DNA of 64,000 nucleotides from Wurfbainia villosa (Eukaryota; Streptophyta; Magnoliopsida; Zingiberales; Zingiberaceae), in NCBI GenBank assembly GCA_025175895.1, contig CM046006.1, forward strand, positions 66,112,288-66,176,287, in the 5' to 3' direction. The translations under genes were made by a program, and so were the position numbers. Shown piece after piece: positions 47,587 to 58,886 of the stretch. The notes under the pieces were generated by a model that had not been told where the DNA came from, ran no database searches, and worked only from the letters and a program-made list of their open reading frames with translations. Positions within the stretch are counted from its first letter, which is position 1. Every line of letters begins with the position of its first letter.

Positions 47587-50171
47587 TGTTAAATACCGAA
47601 ATTTAAAATATGAAATTTAATGGCCAAAATTTCGGGGAAATAATCCTAGGGATTATTTTGGGATTTTTAGGAATTTTAGGAATTTTTCGATTTAAGCGGA
47701 CTCGATCTGAGACTTTTTCTGAGGATAAAATAAATAGGCTTTGGTGGGTCTATTTAAGGGGTTTAATACACGATGAAAACCTAATTATCTATTTCCTTAT
47801 TTTTTTTCCGCCCTTGGCGACATCACTTTCCTTCTCCTTGGCCAGTTCTCTCGAGCCCTCTTCTCGCGACGATCCCTTCTTCCCAGCCCGAGTCCTTGCG
47901 TCGGCCGTTCCTCCGCAAGCCGGCGGACATCATCGCCTTCCCTGCTCCGGAGGGTTTCAGCACCGCCGAGGGGCCTTATTCGTCGTCACGCAGCCCTCGT
48001 CGCGCTCCCGCGGCACCGCTGCCCTCTTCCTCTCGGTTTGCTCCTCGCGCGGCGGACGGCGGCGGCGAAGCCCTCTCTCTCTCGCTACTGAGCCGCCGCA
48101 GCGTCGGCGGCCGGCCACGCGGCGCGCGGCGTGGCGTTCGCCGTAGCGCCTCCTCGCGAGCGTGAGCGACGGTTGCCGCAGCGTCCTTCCGCCGTCGCCT
48201 ATCCCTCGGCCACCAGCGTCGCCGTCCGCGCCAGCCTCCTCTGCCACCGGACCGCCGCTGTTTTCCCCCTTTGCTGTGATTCTGGCCGGAGATTCACCGT
48301 AGCCAAGGAATTAGGGCAGAGGCAGGTTCATTTCTCCAGTGAACTAAGCGGCTAGGAGGTTGCAACCGCAGGTATAATTTGGGTTATCTACTGTTGGTAT
48401 GTTGGTTAATTGGGTTTGGGTAGATGGTGGTTGTGGGTGGATGTGTCATTTGTAGAAACAAGGGTTAGTCAGGAGTTGTGGTCAATTTGGGGCTGAACTT
48501 GGGGTTTTGATTGGCTGCGATTGGGTTGATTACGGTGTTATCCGTTTGATTGGTATGTTAGTGAGCGAGGAATGGTTCAAAAATGTGTTACTCGGAGGAT
48601 ATTGGATTTGGGCTAAATTAATTGTATGGATTGTTTGTGGACAAGGAAAATTGGAAATAGTTTGGGTTAATTGGGATATGAAGGAAATCAATTTGTTATT
48701 CGATTTGTCGGTGAATTGTATTTTTGTGCTTGACTATAATTACGCTATATGCAGGTTTGATACGAGCGAGTCCCGATCGTGACGATTCGGTTCTTCTTGC
48801 GGATATATATTCAGGCGGGTATTTTGACTTAACGTTTAGATTAAGTCAAATTGATATGCTAGTTAGGATAGCTCACAATAATTTTTCATGTTTATATGCC
48901 TAGTATGCTTTTGTTGCCTACTAGATACATGCATGTGTTAGGATATGATTATATTTACCTGTTTGATATGGATCATAGTACATGGATTAGGGATATGTAT
49001 ATATATTGGTTATCATATCATTTGGATGGATATTTTGAGTAGGGGATTTACATGCTTTAGTATCATGCACCATTTTGCATGATTGCATCTTTGGTGAAGA
49101 GGTTCCATTATTGTTGAGCCCACAGCTAGTTACATGGCCTGCACACACTGCCACTCATGGGTTAGTGGTACATCGAGGAGGTGTGTCTGATTGCTCTGTC
49201 GAGCTCCATTTGGGCCGCTCATGGGTAGCGGCAGGCGTGGTAGCGGCGGATCCCTCCTCCGCCTATGACAGGGAGATGAGAGCTTAGCTCCCCACTATGT
49301 TTAGAGGCGGGAGGATAGGTGTACTCCGACAAAGATCCCATCCGCTCGGTCACTCGGGAAGCGATGATGGCGAGTGCCGCGGTTGTCATAGCCCTACCCA
49401 CTCGGCTTCACCATTGTGTGTGAGGCGGCTGACTGGCGTCAGGGGTGACCATGTCATTTGCACGGCATGCATTTTTGCATGGATTGCATTTGTATTGTGT
49501 TTGCTGCATTATTGTATTGATGCCTTGGATGTTGCATATGATTGCCATGCATCTGAGGATTCATATTCATATATGATGATGACTTTATCTCTTATAGAGG
49601 CACATGCTCCTATATCGAGTAGGAGACTCGGTGAGTCTGATCCTTTTCATTTATTTCTTGCTTACCATATATATGAGGTATCTTGGCATGATTAGTATTA
49701 TTAGCTATACCTTACTTTGCATATCTACTATACACATGAGTTCTTTGAACTCACCCGTTGATTTATATCTATTTGAGGATGGGTGTCGGGAGAGTCCAGC
49801 TGCCAAACCCCCTCGTCGTGGAAGTGTATTTGGTCTTATGGTTTTGGATGTTTGTATAGAGGATATGTTTAGGTCCTGATGTTTTGGTTATGTACTTGTG
49901 GAAGTTTGGGATTATTTGTGGTGTCCTTATGGACTATTCAATTATTTGGTTGTATGTTCCTGCTCAGATGGCAGAAGGGGTAAGTCTAGATATGATAGAT
50001 TTCATTTATTTACTATGATGGTTGGCCTGAGGCCTTATGATCTGCGTGTGTAGATGTGGTATGTTCCGGCCAGATGTATAGTGGCCGTGTAGGCCTTGTA
50101 TAAAATTGGTATTGTCACCGTCACGAGAGATCTTTGTCGGATTTTAAATGCAGCGGAGACTCCCTCGAGCG
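47587..50171 (+). repeat. 3' LTR of gypsy F
   Basis: 2,585 bp, similar over its whole length to 40512-43023. Between 48360 and 48720 the two are almost the same, while the GC-rich block (47815-48250) and 49080-49400 differ by many short indels, mostly at CAG, CTG and CCGG sites. Confidence 0.85.
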
Positions 50172-51746
50172 TTGAATAGCCTATAAAGGATTCACCACTT
50201 CTTGCGAGGAGATGTATACCCATGGCCTCTCGTCGGATTGTTACTAAAGTCTTTGGCCAAAGCAATACATGTTTAGAGTAAGGTACTCTTCGATACATGT
50301 GGAGTAACTAGAATCCGTAGGACGAGGAAATGATACTTGGGCTAGGTGTGATGTAGTCAGCCTAGTGGGGACTGACACAATAGACCATGTCCTGAACCAA
50401 GTGGGTATAAGATGAGTGAAGGGAATGGGGCACGATTCATTCGACGAAGGGTTTTGAAATAGTTGGATCAGAGTTGATCTTTTGGTTAATTGGGGATCAT
50501 GATGTACTACTAGGTGCCACTCATGATCGTTCTATAATTAATGGTTAATTATAGGCGGCCAACATAAAACCGAGAACCTATTTGGTCACACGCACAACGA
50601 GTGTAATCCAAAGGATTTAAAAGCGAGCTTGAGAATGAGATTCTCGCATCGAGAGAAACTATGTTTTGGTTGAACATAAGCGAGCATGAAATTGTTTGTA
50701 ATGGAAGCGTGGATGGGCGTGTCTTATGAAGACATAATGGATGGACCAAAATGGTTTGGTTCTAATCCAATGGATGAGAATAAACCAAAGGGTTTGGTTT
50801 ATATTAAGCGAATGAACCAAAGGTTGGTTTGGTTCGTTTTAACTTAAAATAAACCATCATGGTTTGGTTTATTTTAACTTATCTTAATGGAGCGGGTTAA
50901 CGGGCTTTATGGATATGATCCATTAACCATTAAGAGAATTAGTTCTCTATAAAAGTGGGCTTAAGGGATTGTTAAACCCTAACTAATCCAATCATCCAAA
51001 CCCTAGCCGCCAACACATTGTTGCCGCCTTGTGGTGCCGCGCCATAGCTCCTCTCCGCCGCGTCGAGCGGCTTCCTTCCTCGCCGGCGTCGAGCCTGGGA
51101 AGAGTTCCGCGATCCTCCTTAGGTTTGGCATCAAGGTGAGCACTTGGCTTCCTTTGTTGGCGGCGCCTATCTCCTCCACCAAGCTGTCCAGTTTTTGGAC
51201 AGCTTCTTCTCCTTGCGGGCGTCGTTTGGCGGCGGTTGAGTGCTCGACAGCGGCTAACATACCGGGATTTGATCTCGGTAATCCTCTGAGGTAGAGGAAA
51301 GGATTCAAACGTCGGTTGTGAATACCTCTCCGGAGAAGCGAGTTTTGAGAACTCGTTTTAGGATCCGAATTTGGATTCGGATCGTGATCATCTCTCGATC
51401 ACGTCGTCTTCAACACGAGGCTAGTAACCCGTATGAAGACGAAGCTCGTGACTTAGCGAAGTCATCCTGAGGAGCTCGGCGTGGATACGGATAGAGACGA
51501 TTCTTACGAGGATCGTTCCGGTTGATGCCGTTCCCGCTACACGTCATACGGAAGGTATAACGTAGTTTAATTTCCTTTTATTGCAAATTTTAATTTACGG
51601 TTATGTCTACACTTGTTGTAATAGCATGCGTGTGTTGTGTGTGTTGTAATAAATAGGAGTATTTATTAATTTTAATTCCTTCCGCTGTGCTCATGTTTAC
51701 GAAACATGATCGAACACACACACGCCGCGGTGCCGGAAACCCAACA
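50172..51746 (+). repeat. LTR-a of element C, second part
   Basis: Resumes with TTGAATAGCCTATAAAGG (compare 57283). It has an AACCAAA/GGTTTGGTT-rich segment (50740-50880), the TATA box, a GC-rich leader-like stretch (51000-51300) and the end CGGAAACCCAACA. Confidence 0.88.
50948..50954 (+). promoter_or_regulatory. TATA box of element C LTR-a
   Basis: TATAAAA in TTCTCTATAAAAGTGGGC, followed within about 50 bases by CCCTAACTAATCC and the CpG-rich leader. The same box is at 58069-58075 in LTR-b. Confidence 0.65.
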
Positions 51747-51747
51747 G

Positions 51748-51760
51748 TGGTATCAGAGCC
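51748..51760 (+). other. Primer binding site of element C, copy 1
   Basis: TGGTATCAGAGCC, one base after the LTR end. Confidence 0.9.
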
Positions 51761-52990
51761 CAGGTTGTGTTTCGACATAATCGTAAAATGGTTTTGCGAT
51801 AGTCATAATGTATTTCTGAAATTTTCTAATTTTGGAAATTTAGAAGTATTTATGGAAATTTTTCAATTTTGGAAAGTCTAGAAGTATTTATGGAAATCTT
51901 CCACTTTTGGAAAGTTGGAAGTATTTATGGAAATTGATATTTTCCATAAATAAAATATTTGATTAGATTAAAATTTGTTTCCTAATTTAATCATGATTTG
52001 ATTTGGGAAATCAAATCTTAAAATATTTTATTTCCATAAGTAGTTTTAATGATTTAGGAAATTGGTTTCCTAAATAGATTTTCCTTAATCAAATAATTCC
52101 ATGAATAAAATATGTGATTAGATTTGGAAATTTGTTTCCTAATTTAATTATGATTTGATTTGGAGAATCAAATCTTAAACATATTTTATTTCCATAAATA
52201 GTTATGACATATAAAAATAGACATGACATAATTGTATGCCATGTAATTGCATTAGATATAACATTATGCCATGCGTGTCGTGACATGTAGATGTATGCCA
52301 TGTATGTCATGCCATGTAGATAATAGTTATTTGCATGCAAAGAGGATGAGACATTAAAACCCTTAATCAATATTAAAGCCTACACCTTCCATTAATATGG
52401 TTAGAACCAGTTACATTTCTTGTTTGGGTTGTTGGACTCTCTCAAGCTCGAACTGAATATGTTCAAACCATGGAATAGTTTAATACTAATATGGTAAGAG
52501 TCGAGAGGTCAATCGTTAGCTTTGGTTGTTGGACTCTCTCCAAGCTGGGCTAATTGGTTGAATGCGCTCTAACCATATTAAAACTATGTCTGATTAATGG
52601 GTTGGCTTTAACACAGACGATCGGCTTGTTGGACTCTCTCAGTCGATGTAAAGGGAGGTGAAGTTGGGTGCTATGCATATGATGCATACTTGTTAATGTG
52701 TTAACAACCCGATGTATGTGTGAACATTCAATTAGTTGATAGCACATTGTGATAGTTGCATATCACGTGATATGCATGCAATCGGTATAGATGATACCTA
52801 CCGTCGTAGTTATGAATGGCTTGTTGGACTCTCTCCAAGGTTGTTCATAACTATGATGGATATCACCCAGAGATGGACCTACAATCTCAGTGATTTTGAT
52901 TTTGGGGTTTTGAAATTGAAATGAATGGGATTTATAAATGTATATTGATGCATTTTAAAATCATTTTCTCATATATGCTCGTTTGTATTT
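51761..52990 (+). other. Structured leader of element C, copy 1
   Basis: About 1.2 kb without ORF between primer site and gag, hence part of the genomic RNA. The first half has repeated TTTATGGAAA / TTTCCATAAA hairpins (10-bp arms at 51924 and 51941) and GATTTGG…CAAATC inverted repeats. The second half has four hairpins that share the apex TTGTTGGACTCTCTCCAAG (52397-52471, 52487-52580, 52606-52653, 52801-52859). An 18-bp perfect palindrome GCATATCACGTGATATGC is at 52758-52775. Confidence 0.75.
52397..52859 (+). repeat. Four hairpins with one common apex, copy 1
   Basis: The core TTGTTGGACTCTCTC starts at 52429, 52526, 52626 and 52821. Each core sits at the centre of different flanking arms: ATGGTTAGAAC / GTTCAAACCAT; TAATATGGTAAGAG / CTCTAACCATATTA; CTTTAAC…GATCGGC / GTCGATGTAAAG; and GTAGTTATGAA / TTCATAACTAT. 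The arms pair within each unit but not between units. Confidence 0.8.
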
Positions 52991-53780
52991 CTAGGTCAAT
53001 AAATTGATCGTAGCGTCTTTGAATTTGTGCACTATTTTGGATTGAACAAAGGGGCCTAACTTTGGGTGGCTTAGAAACACGAGGAATTGTTCTCAAGGCG
53101 GAAAAGCTTGCATATGTCCTTGAAGAGCCTCTTCTTCCCCCTGGGCCATGCAACTCACTGGACAAATGTTGGTCTATCAAAAGCATGTGGCGGTCTGTGG
53201 CGAGTTGCATCATCTATGGCGATGATACAGTGGAAGCGGCATGAGCATATGGATGCTAACACTATGGTCTTCCATCTTCATGAGTTGTTCGATGAGCGGC
53301 GATTCGAAAGGTTCGAGGTCTCTAGGCTCCTCTTCACCACGAAGATGCAAGAAGGTTCAAATGCGTTTGTGCTAAAGATGAGCGGTACATCAGCTACTTC
53401 GGTTTGTGATGGATCATGAGTTAAGTATTGACTTAATTCTGCATTGTTTGCCCAAGAGTTTCTGCAATTTGTGATGAACTATCGGATGAACAAATTGAAT
53501 CCACCATTCAGCTCCTCGATATCTTGGCTGGAGCCTTCGTGAAGCATGAGAGAAGCGGTTCTGAAGTTGATTCCTCAAAGAAAGGTTCTAAGAGGAAAAA
53601 GAAAAGAGCGAAAGAAAAGGAAGAAGAAAAGGCAAAGAAAGCGGAACCTTGCACTTGCCATCAAGGAAGGCCACCGGGAAAGCTGCAAGATTTATCTTGA
53701 GTCCATGAAGAAGAAGAAGGCATCCGATGCCCCATCCTCTTCGGTATCTTCGTTATTGATTGTCATTCTATTTCCTTAGA
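52991..53780 (+). pseudogene. Element C gag, copy 1
   Basis: Copia Gag of the UBN2 type, broken by shifts. Pieces: IVASLNLHYFGLNKL, then VLKAEKLAYVLEEPL, HEHMDANTMVFHLHELFDER, EVSRLLFTTKMQEGSNA, VMDHELSIDLILHCLPKSF, a Lys-rich block (KKGSKRKKKRAKEKEEEKAK) and a damaged zinc knuckle (CTCHQGR). No ATG at the expected start survives. Copy 2 has breaks at other places, so the two together show the family frame; each is non-coding as read. Confidence 0.75.
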
Positions 53781-54329
53781 CACTTGGGTATTGGATCTGG
53801 GTGTAGCTCACATATATGTAATGACATACAGGCTAAGGAATAGAAGAAGACTTGTCGAGGAGTCAAATTTGCGAGTTGGCAATGGAGCAAAGGTTCTTTG
53901 CCGCCGAACTTATTCTTGAAGCTCCTAGTGGACTAGTCTTGGCCCAATTGCTATTATGTTCCTTCTCTAATAAAGAACATTGTTTTTATTTCGCTTAAAT
54001 AGAAATGGTTTCCATTTAACGCGTTTAGTAACAATTGTTGTTATATAACTTTGAATGGCGTACTTTATGGAACTGGAACTTTGAGTAATGGCATTTATCG
54101 TTGGGCGTATCGGTGACATTTTCAATATCGAGCGAGCAACACGTGCTCGAAAGGATAATCACATAGACTCCTATATGTGGCATTGTCGTCTTGGCCATAT
54201 AAGCAAGAAAGCATGTCAATTACACCGATGTGGAATTCTGGAATCGTTTGAATTGGATTCATACGATACATGCGAATCATGCTTAAAAGGCAAGATGACT
54301 AAGTTACCTTTTACTGGAAAAGGTGAACG
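53781..54329 (+). pseudogene. Element C protease and GAG-pre-integrase region, copy 1
   Basis: The protease reads SLDTWVLDLGVAHIYV; the catalytic DTG/DSG triad is altered (DLG). After a shifted stretch, 54088-54300 gives the GAG-pre-integrase zinc domain: HIDSYMWHCRLGHIS, then LHRCGILESFELDSY and CESCLKGKMTKLPF (His and Cys ligands present). Confidence 0.75.
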
Positions 54330-55050
54330 AGTGGGAGAGTTACTAGTTCTAATACATACTGATGTATGTGGACCTATGTCAACTCAAGCATTAGGAGGCT
54401 ATAGCTACTTCATTACCTTCACCGATGATCACTCACGGTTTGGGTATGTGTTCTTGATGAAACACAAGTCTGAAGCCTTTGAAAGGTTCAAAGAATTCAG
54501 AAATGAAGTAGAGAAACAACATGACAAGAGTATTAAAATACTTGATCGGATCGAGGTGGTGAATACTTAAGTCGAGTTTCTTGATTATCTAAGAGACAAT
54601 GGCATATTGTCTCAATGGACTCCGCCCTATACACCACAGCATAATGGTGTATCTGAGAGGCGTAACCGGACCTTGTTGGACATGGTCAGGTCAATGATGA
54701 ATCATGCAACTCTTCCCAAGTCCTTTTGGGGTTATGCACTTGATTTGTTTACTTGTTAAGCGAGATGCCTACAAAGTAGTCTCAACTACTCCATATGAGA
54801 TATGGAATGGTAAGAAACCTCATGTATCTTACTTGAAGATATGGGGTTGTCCTGCTTATGTGAAGCGGACTGTATCAGACAAACTGGATGCTAAGTCTGA
54901 TAAATGTCTATTTATTGGATACCCTAAGGAAACAAGGGGTTACCAATTCTATCATCCTGTGGAACAAAAGGTGTTTGTTTCAAGGCATGCTGTGTTTCTA
55001 GAGAAAGAGTTTCTCTTGCAAGAAAGCAGTGGGAGTGTCGTCGAGGCTTA
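54330..55050 (+). pseudogene. Element C integrase, copy 1
   Basis: Catalytic core with LIHTDVCGPMSTQALGGYSY (first Asp) and ITFTDDHSRFGYVFLMKHKS. The second Asp (normally SDRGGEY) is lost in DRIEVVNT by a shift at 54545. The third motif survives as TPQHNGVSERRNRTLLDM near 54630. A small deletion near 54740 removes part of YALQTAVYLLNRMP. The C-terminal region (KIWGCPAYVKR, CLFIGYPKETRGYQF) is open to 55050. Confidence 0.8.
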
Positions 55051-55213
55051 GGAGGCTCGAGACTCAAATAGACATTAATGAGATACCGGTGAAGCACAAC
55101 AAGGCAACTCATAGTGATGAGCAATCAATTTGGACCTATTGTAACACCACATCTTCGAGATCTAGAACAACATTCTAGAGAGATATGGATTTCTCGTAAG
55201 CGAATCGAGCGGC

Positions 55214-55900
55214 GTGTTACTCATTGATGATGAGGAGCCTACCAGTTATGAAGAAGTGCTGACAAGTTCAGAAAGGGATAAGTGGCTTGGTGCCATGAAG
55301 TCGGAAATGGATTCCATGTACGAAAACCAAGTTTGGAACTTGGTTGACCCACCTGAAGGCATAAAGCCTATAGGGTGCAAGTGGGTTTTCAAGAAGAAAA
55401 CCGACATGGATGGTAATGTGATTACCTATAAGGCTAGATTGGTGGCGAAAGGATATCGCCGTCAAAAGCAAGGTGTTGATTATGACGAAACCTATTCGCC
55501 TGTAGCTATGCTTAAATCCATTCGGATGCTCCTGGCCATAGCGGCTCATTATGATTATGAGATATGGCAGATGGATGTGAAAACAGCTTTCCTTAATGGA
55601 AACCCGCTCGAGGACGTGTATATGATACAGCCTGAGGGTTTCACATCGGTTGATAAAACCAAGGTATGCAAATTGCGATCCATTTATGGATTGAAGCAAG
55701 CATCCAGAGGCTGGAATATCCGTTTTGATGAGGCGATCAAAAAGTTTGATTTCTCACAAAATCGCGAACCTTGTGTACAAGAAGGTTAGTGGAGTGCGAT
55801 CGTGTTCTAGTATTGTATGTCGATGACATATTACTTATAGGAAAGCGATGTGTCCATCTTATGATCGATTAAGGTTTGGTTATCCAAGACATTCTCCATG
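55214..55900 (+). pseudogene. Element C reverse transcriptase, copy 1
   Basis: Open for 191 codons: SERDKWLGAMKSEMDSMYEN, GCKWVFKKKTDMDGNV, YKARLVAKGY, YDETYSPVAMLKSIRMLL, WQMDVKTAFLNG and SIYGLKQASR are all standard copia RT blocks. The catalytic YVDD box follows in another frame (LVLYVDDILLIG, 55805-55840) after a shift near 55785. This is the best-preserved pol segment of copy 1. Confidence 0.88.
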
Positions 55901-56690
55901 AAAGACACAGAAGCAACCTACATCCTTGGGATTAAGATCTATAGAGATAGATCGAAGCGGTTGTGGTCTTTTGCGGTCTATATGAGCCAGAGTGCTAAAG
56001 AGGTTTGTTTAGCATCCAATCCAAGAAAGGTTATCTGCATCGGGATGGGTACACCTTTCAAGTCTATGTGTCCGCGAAGGCGAGAGGATTTGCATGAGTA
56101 AGATTCCCTATGCATCCATGATAGGATCTATCATATGCTATATGTTATGTCACGAGGCCCGATGTATCGTATGCTCGAGTGTCACGCGGCGGATACCGAT
56201 CGATCCGAGAATGGATCATTGTGCGTATTAAGACGATCCTTAAGTACTTGAGAAGAACTAAGGATGTGTTCCTAATATATGGAGAAGGGGACATGGTGAT
56301 ACGCGGTATCTGAGATGCGGCTTAGACGACAATGATTCGGTCTCGATGCGGATCGTGTTCACCTTGAATGGCGCGATGAGTTGGAAAAGTTCCAAACAAG
56401 AGGCATGGCGGATTCTACCACTGAGGCGAATATATTGCGGCCGGAGGGAAAGAGCGGTTTGGATCGAAGTTCGTTCGTCATGAACTTGGTGTGATTTACC
56501 GTTGTTGAAGCAATACAGGTCTCTGCGACAACAATGGAGCAATTGCACGACGAAAGAGCCAAGGTCTCATCAACGATCCAAACATGTGCGCTATCATCTT
56601 ATCGGAGAGATCATCGGAGAATGAAATACTTCCCGGATCCTTTGACTAAAGCATTACCTCAAGTAAGTTTGAGGGTCGGTATTGGATAGA
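55901..56690 (+). pseudogene. Element C connection and RNase H region, copy 1
   Basis: Fragments TYILGIKIYRDRSKRL and YMSQSAKEV belong to the segment after RT. RNase H pieces in broken frame: SWKSSKQEAWRILPLR and the end DPLTKALPQVSL. Several short deletions relative to copy 2 (for example at 56400-56470). Confidence 0.75.
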
Positions 56691-56700
56691 TTGGCATTAG

Positions 56701-58870
56701 GTATGAGAGATGTCCTAAGGCAATCGCCTTATGTATGAACCATTTATATGATAAATGAAGATTCACTATTTGAGTATACATGTTTTATGTATTTGATTGG
56801 ATCTTAAACTCATTTACTGAATGTCCACGATACGATTCACAGCATGAGAGATTTTGTGATTGGATCACAACTAGTGAGTATCTCTACATGTGTAATTGTG
56901 ATGTATCGGAATTATCCCTAGTCGATGAATTGATGGATTTGGACACCATCAATTCTGTCGAGGCTAGCACGAGGTATACTCCTTGGTGTATCCAAGCAGC
57001 TGATTCTCACTGGCTGGAGACATAGTGATGTCCGGAGTTAATCGTGGATGCTAGTTATGGTAACTAGTTCATTGGAGTGACCAGCCGTAAGACTTCATAT
57101 GGTTCTCTGCATATATAGATATGTCAATGAAGTTCTTCTTGTAGCTTAAGTCGATGTTCCTTTGACTTGCGGTATTCAAGTCATCTTGATCATGGAGACT
57201 TATGCTTTGACATCTTAAGCAAACATCTCTAAGGAGATGTGGACCCGAGATGATTGGGTATAAGTCGAAGTGATCGAAGGTGTTTGAATAGCCTATAAAG
57301 GATTCACCACTCCTTGCGAGGAGATGTATACCCATGGCCTCTCGTCGGATTGTTACTAAAGTCTTTGGCCAAAGCATTACATGTTTAGAGTAAGGTACTC
57401 TTGATACATGTGGAGTAACTAGAATCCAGTAGGACGAGGAAATGATACTTGGGCTAGGTGTGGCGTGAGTCGACCTAGTGGGGTGACACAATAGACCATG
57501 TCCTGAACCAAGTGGGTATAAGATGAGTGAAGGGAATGGGGCCACGATTCATTCAGTCTTGAAGGGTTTGAGAAATAGTTACGGATCAACCTGATCTTTT
57601 CGGTTAATTGGGGATCATGATGTACTACTAGGTGCCACTCATGATCGTTCTATAATTAATGGTTAATTATAGGCGGCCAACATAAACCGAGAACCTATTT
57701 GGTCACACGCTGCAGAGTGTAATCCAAAGGATTTAAAAGCGAGCTTGAGAATGAGATTCTCGGACGAGAGAAACTATGTTTGGTTGGACCAAACATAAGC
57801 GAGCATGAAATTGTTTGATCGCAATGGGCGTGGATGGGCGTGTCTTATGAAGACATAATGGATGGACCAAAATGGTTTGGTTCTAATCCAATGGATGAGA
57901 ATAAACCAAAGGGTTTGGTTTATATTAAGCGAATGAACCAAAGGTTGGTTGGTTCGTTTTAACTTAAAATAAACCATCATGGTTTGGTTTATTTTAACTT
58001 ATCTTAATGGAGGCGGGTTAACGGGCTTTATGGATATGATCCATTAACCATTAAGAGAATTAGTTCTCTATAAAAGTGGGCTTAAGGGATTGTTAAACCT
58101 AACTAATCCAATCATCCAAACCCTAGCCGCCCACATTGTTGCCGCCCACTTGTGGTGCCGCCAGCCCATAGCTCCTCCAACCGCGCCCGTGGCGGCTTCC
58201 TTCCTCCTCGCGTCGAGCTGCTGCGGAAGAGTTCCGCGATCTCCTTAGGTTTGGCATCAAGGTGAGCACTTGGCTTCCTTGTTGGCGGCACCTATCTCCT
58301 CCACCAAGCTGTCCAGTTTTTCCGACAGCTTCTTCTCCTTTCGTCGGGCGTCGTTTGGGCGGCGGTTAGTGCTCCGACAGCGGCTAACATATCGAGGATT
58401 TGATCTCCGGTAATCCTCTGAGGTGGAGGGCGAAGGATTCGTCAAGCGGTTGACGAATACCTCTCGGAAGTGAGTTTTGAGAACTTCGTTTTGGATCGAA
58501 TTTGGATTCGGATCTTGATCATCTATCGATCAATTCGACTTCAACACGAGGCAAGTAACCCTTATGAAGACGAAGCTCGTGACTTAGCGAAGTCATCCCG
58601 AGGAGCTCGGCGTGGATACGGATAGAGACGATTCTTACGAGGATCGTTCCGGTTGATGCCGTTCCCGCTACACGTCATACGGAAGGTATAACGTAGTTTA
58701 ATTTCCTTTTATTCCAATTTTAATTTACGGTTATGTCTACACTTGTTGTAATAGCATGCGTGTGTTGTGTGTGTTGTAATAAATAGGAGTATTTATTATT
58801 TTTATTGCTTCCGCTGTGCTCATGTTTACGAAACATGATCGAACACACACCTGCCATGATGGTCAAACCT
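56701..58870 (+). repeat. LTR-b of element C (shared middle LTR)
   Basis: About 2.17 kb, continuous here because gypsy F is absent; it shows the empty site for F at 57275-57290 (GATCGAAGGTGTTTGAATAG). The first dozen bases of the LTR and the adjoining purine tract (compare 63956-63985) are missing at the junction 56700/56701. The TATA box is at 58069-58075. Confidence 0.88.
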
Positions 58871-58873
58871 TGA

Positions 58874-58886
58874 TGGTATCGAGCCC
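58874..58886 (+). other. Primer binding site of element C, copy 2
   Basis: Reads TGGTATCGAGCCC: one A of the usual TATCAGAGC is missing. If real, priming would be weakened; a consensus error at CAG is also possible. Confidence 0.75.

Larger units (their letters stand above)
40512..50171 (+). mobile_element. Ty3/gypsy element F, decayed coding region
   Basis: LTRs 40512-43023 (2,512 bp) and 47587-50171 (2,585 bp), primer site, 4.5-kb internal region, polypurine tract. It splits LTR-a of element C. The internal region has only remnants of RT and integrase, in normal gypsy order. The right border is blurred: the sequence jumps from CTCGAGCG to the resumed LTR-a text TTGAATAGCC, so the target duplication cannot be read with confidence. 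Confidence 0.8.

Noticed and set aside
57069..57545. 158-codon open frame on the - strand
   Set aside because: It is within LTR-b of element C; the same stretch of LTR-a (50172 onward) has it broken. No domain is recognisable.
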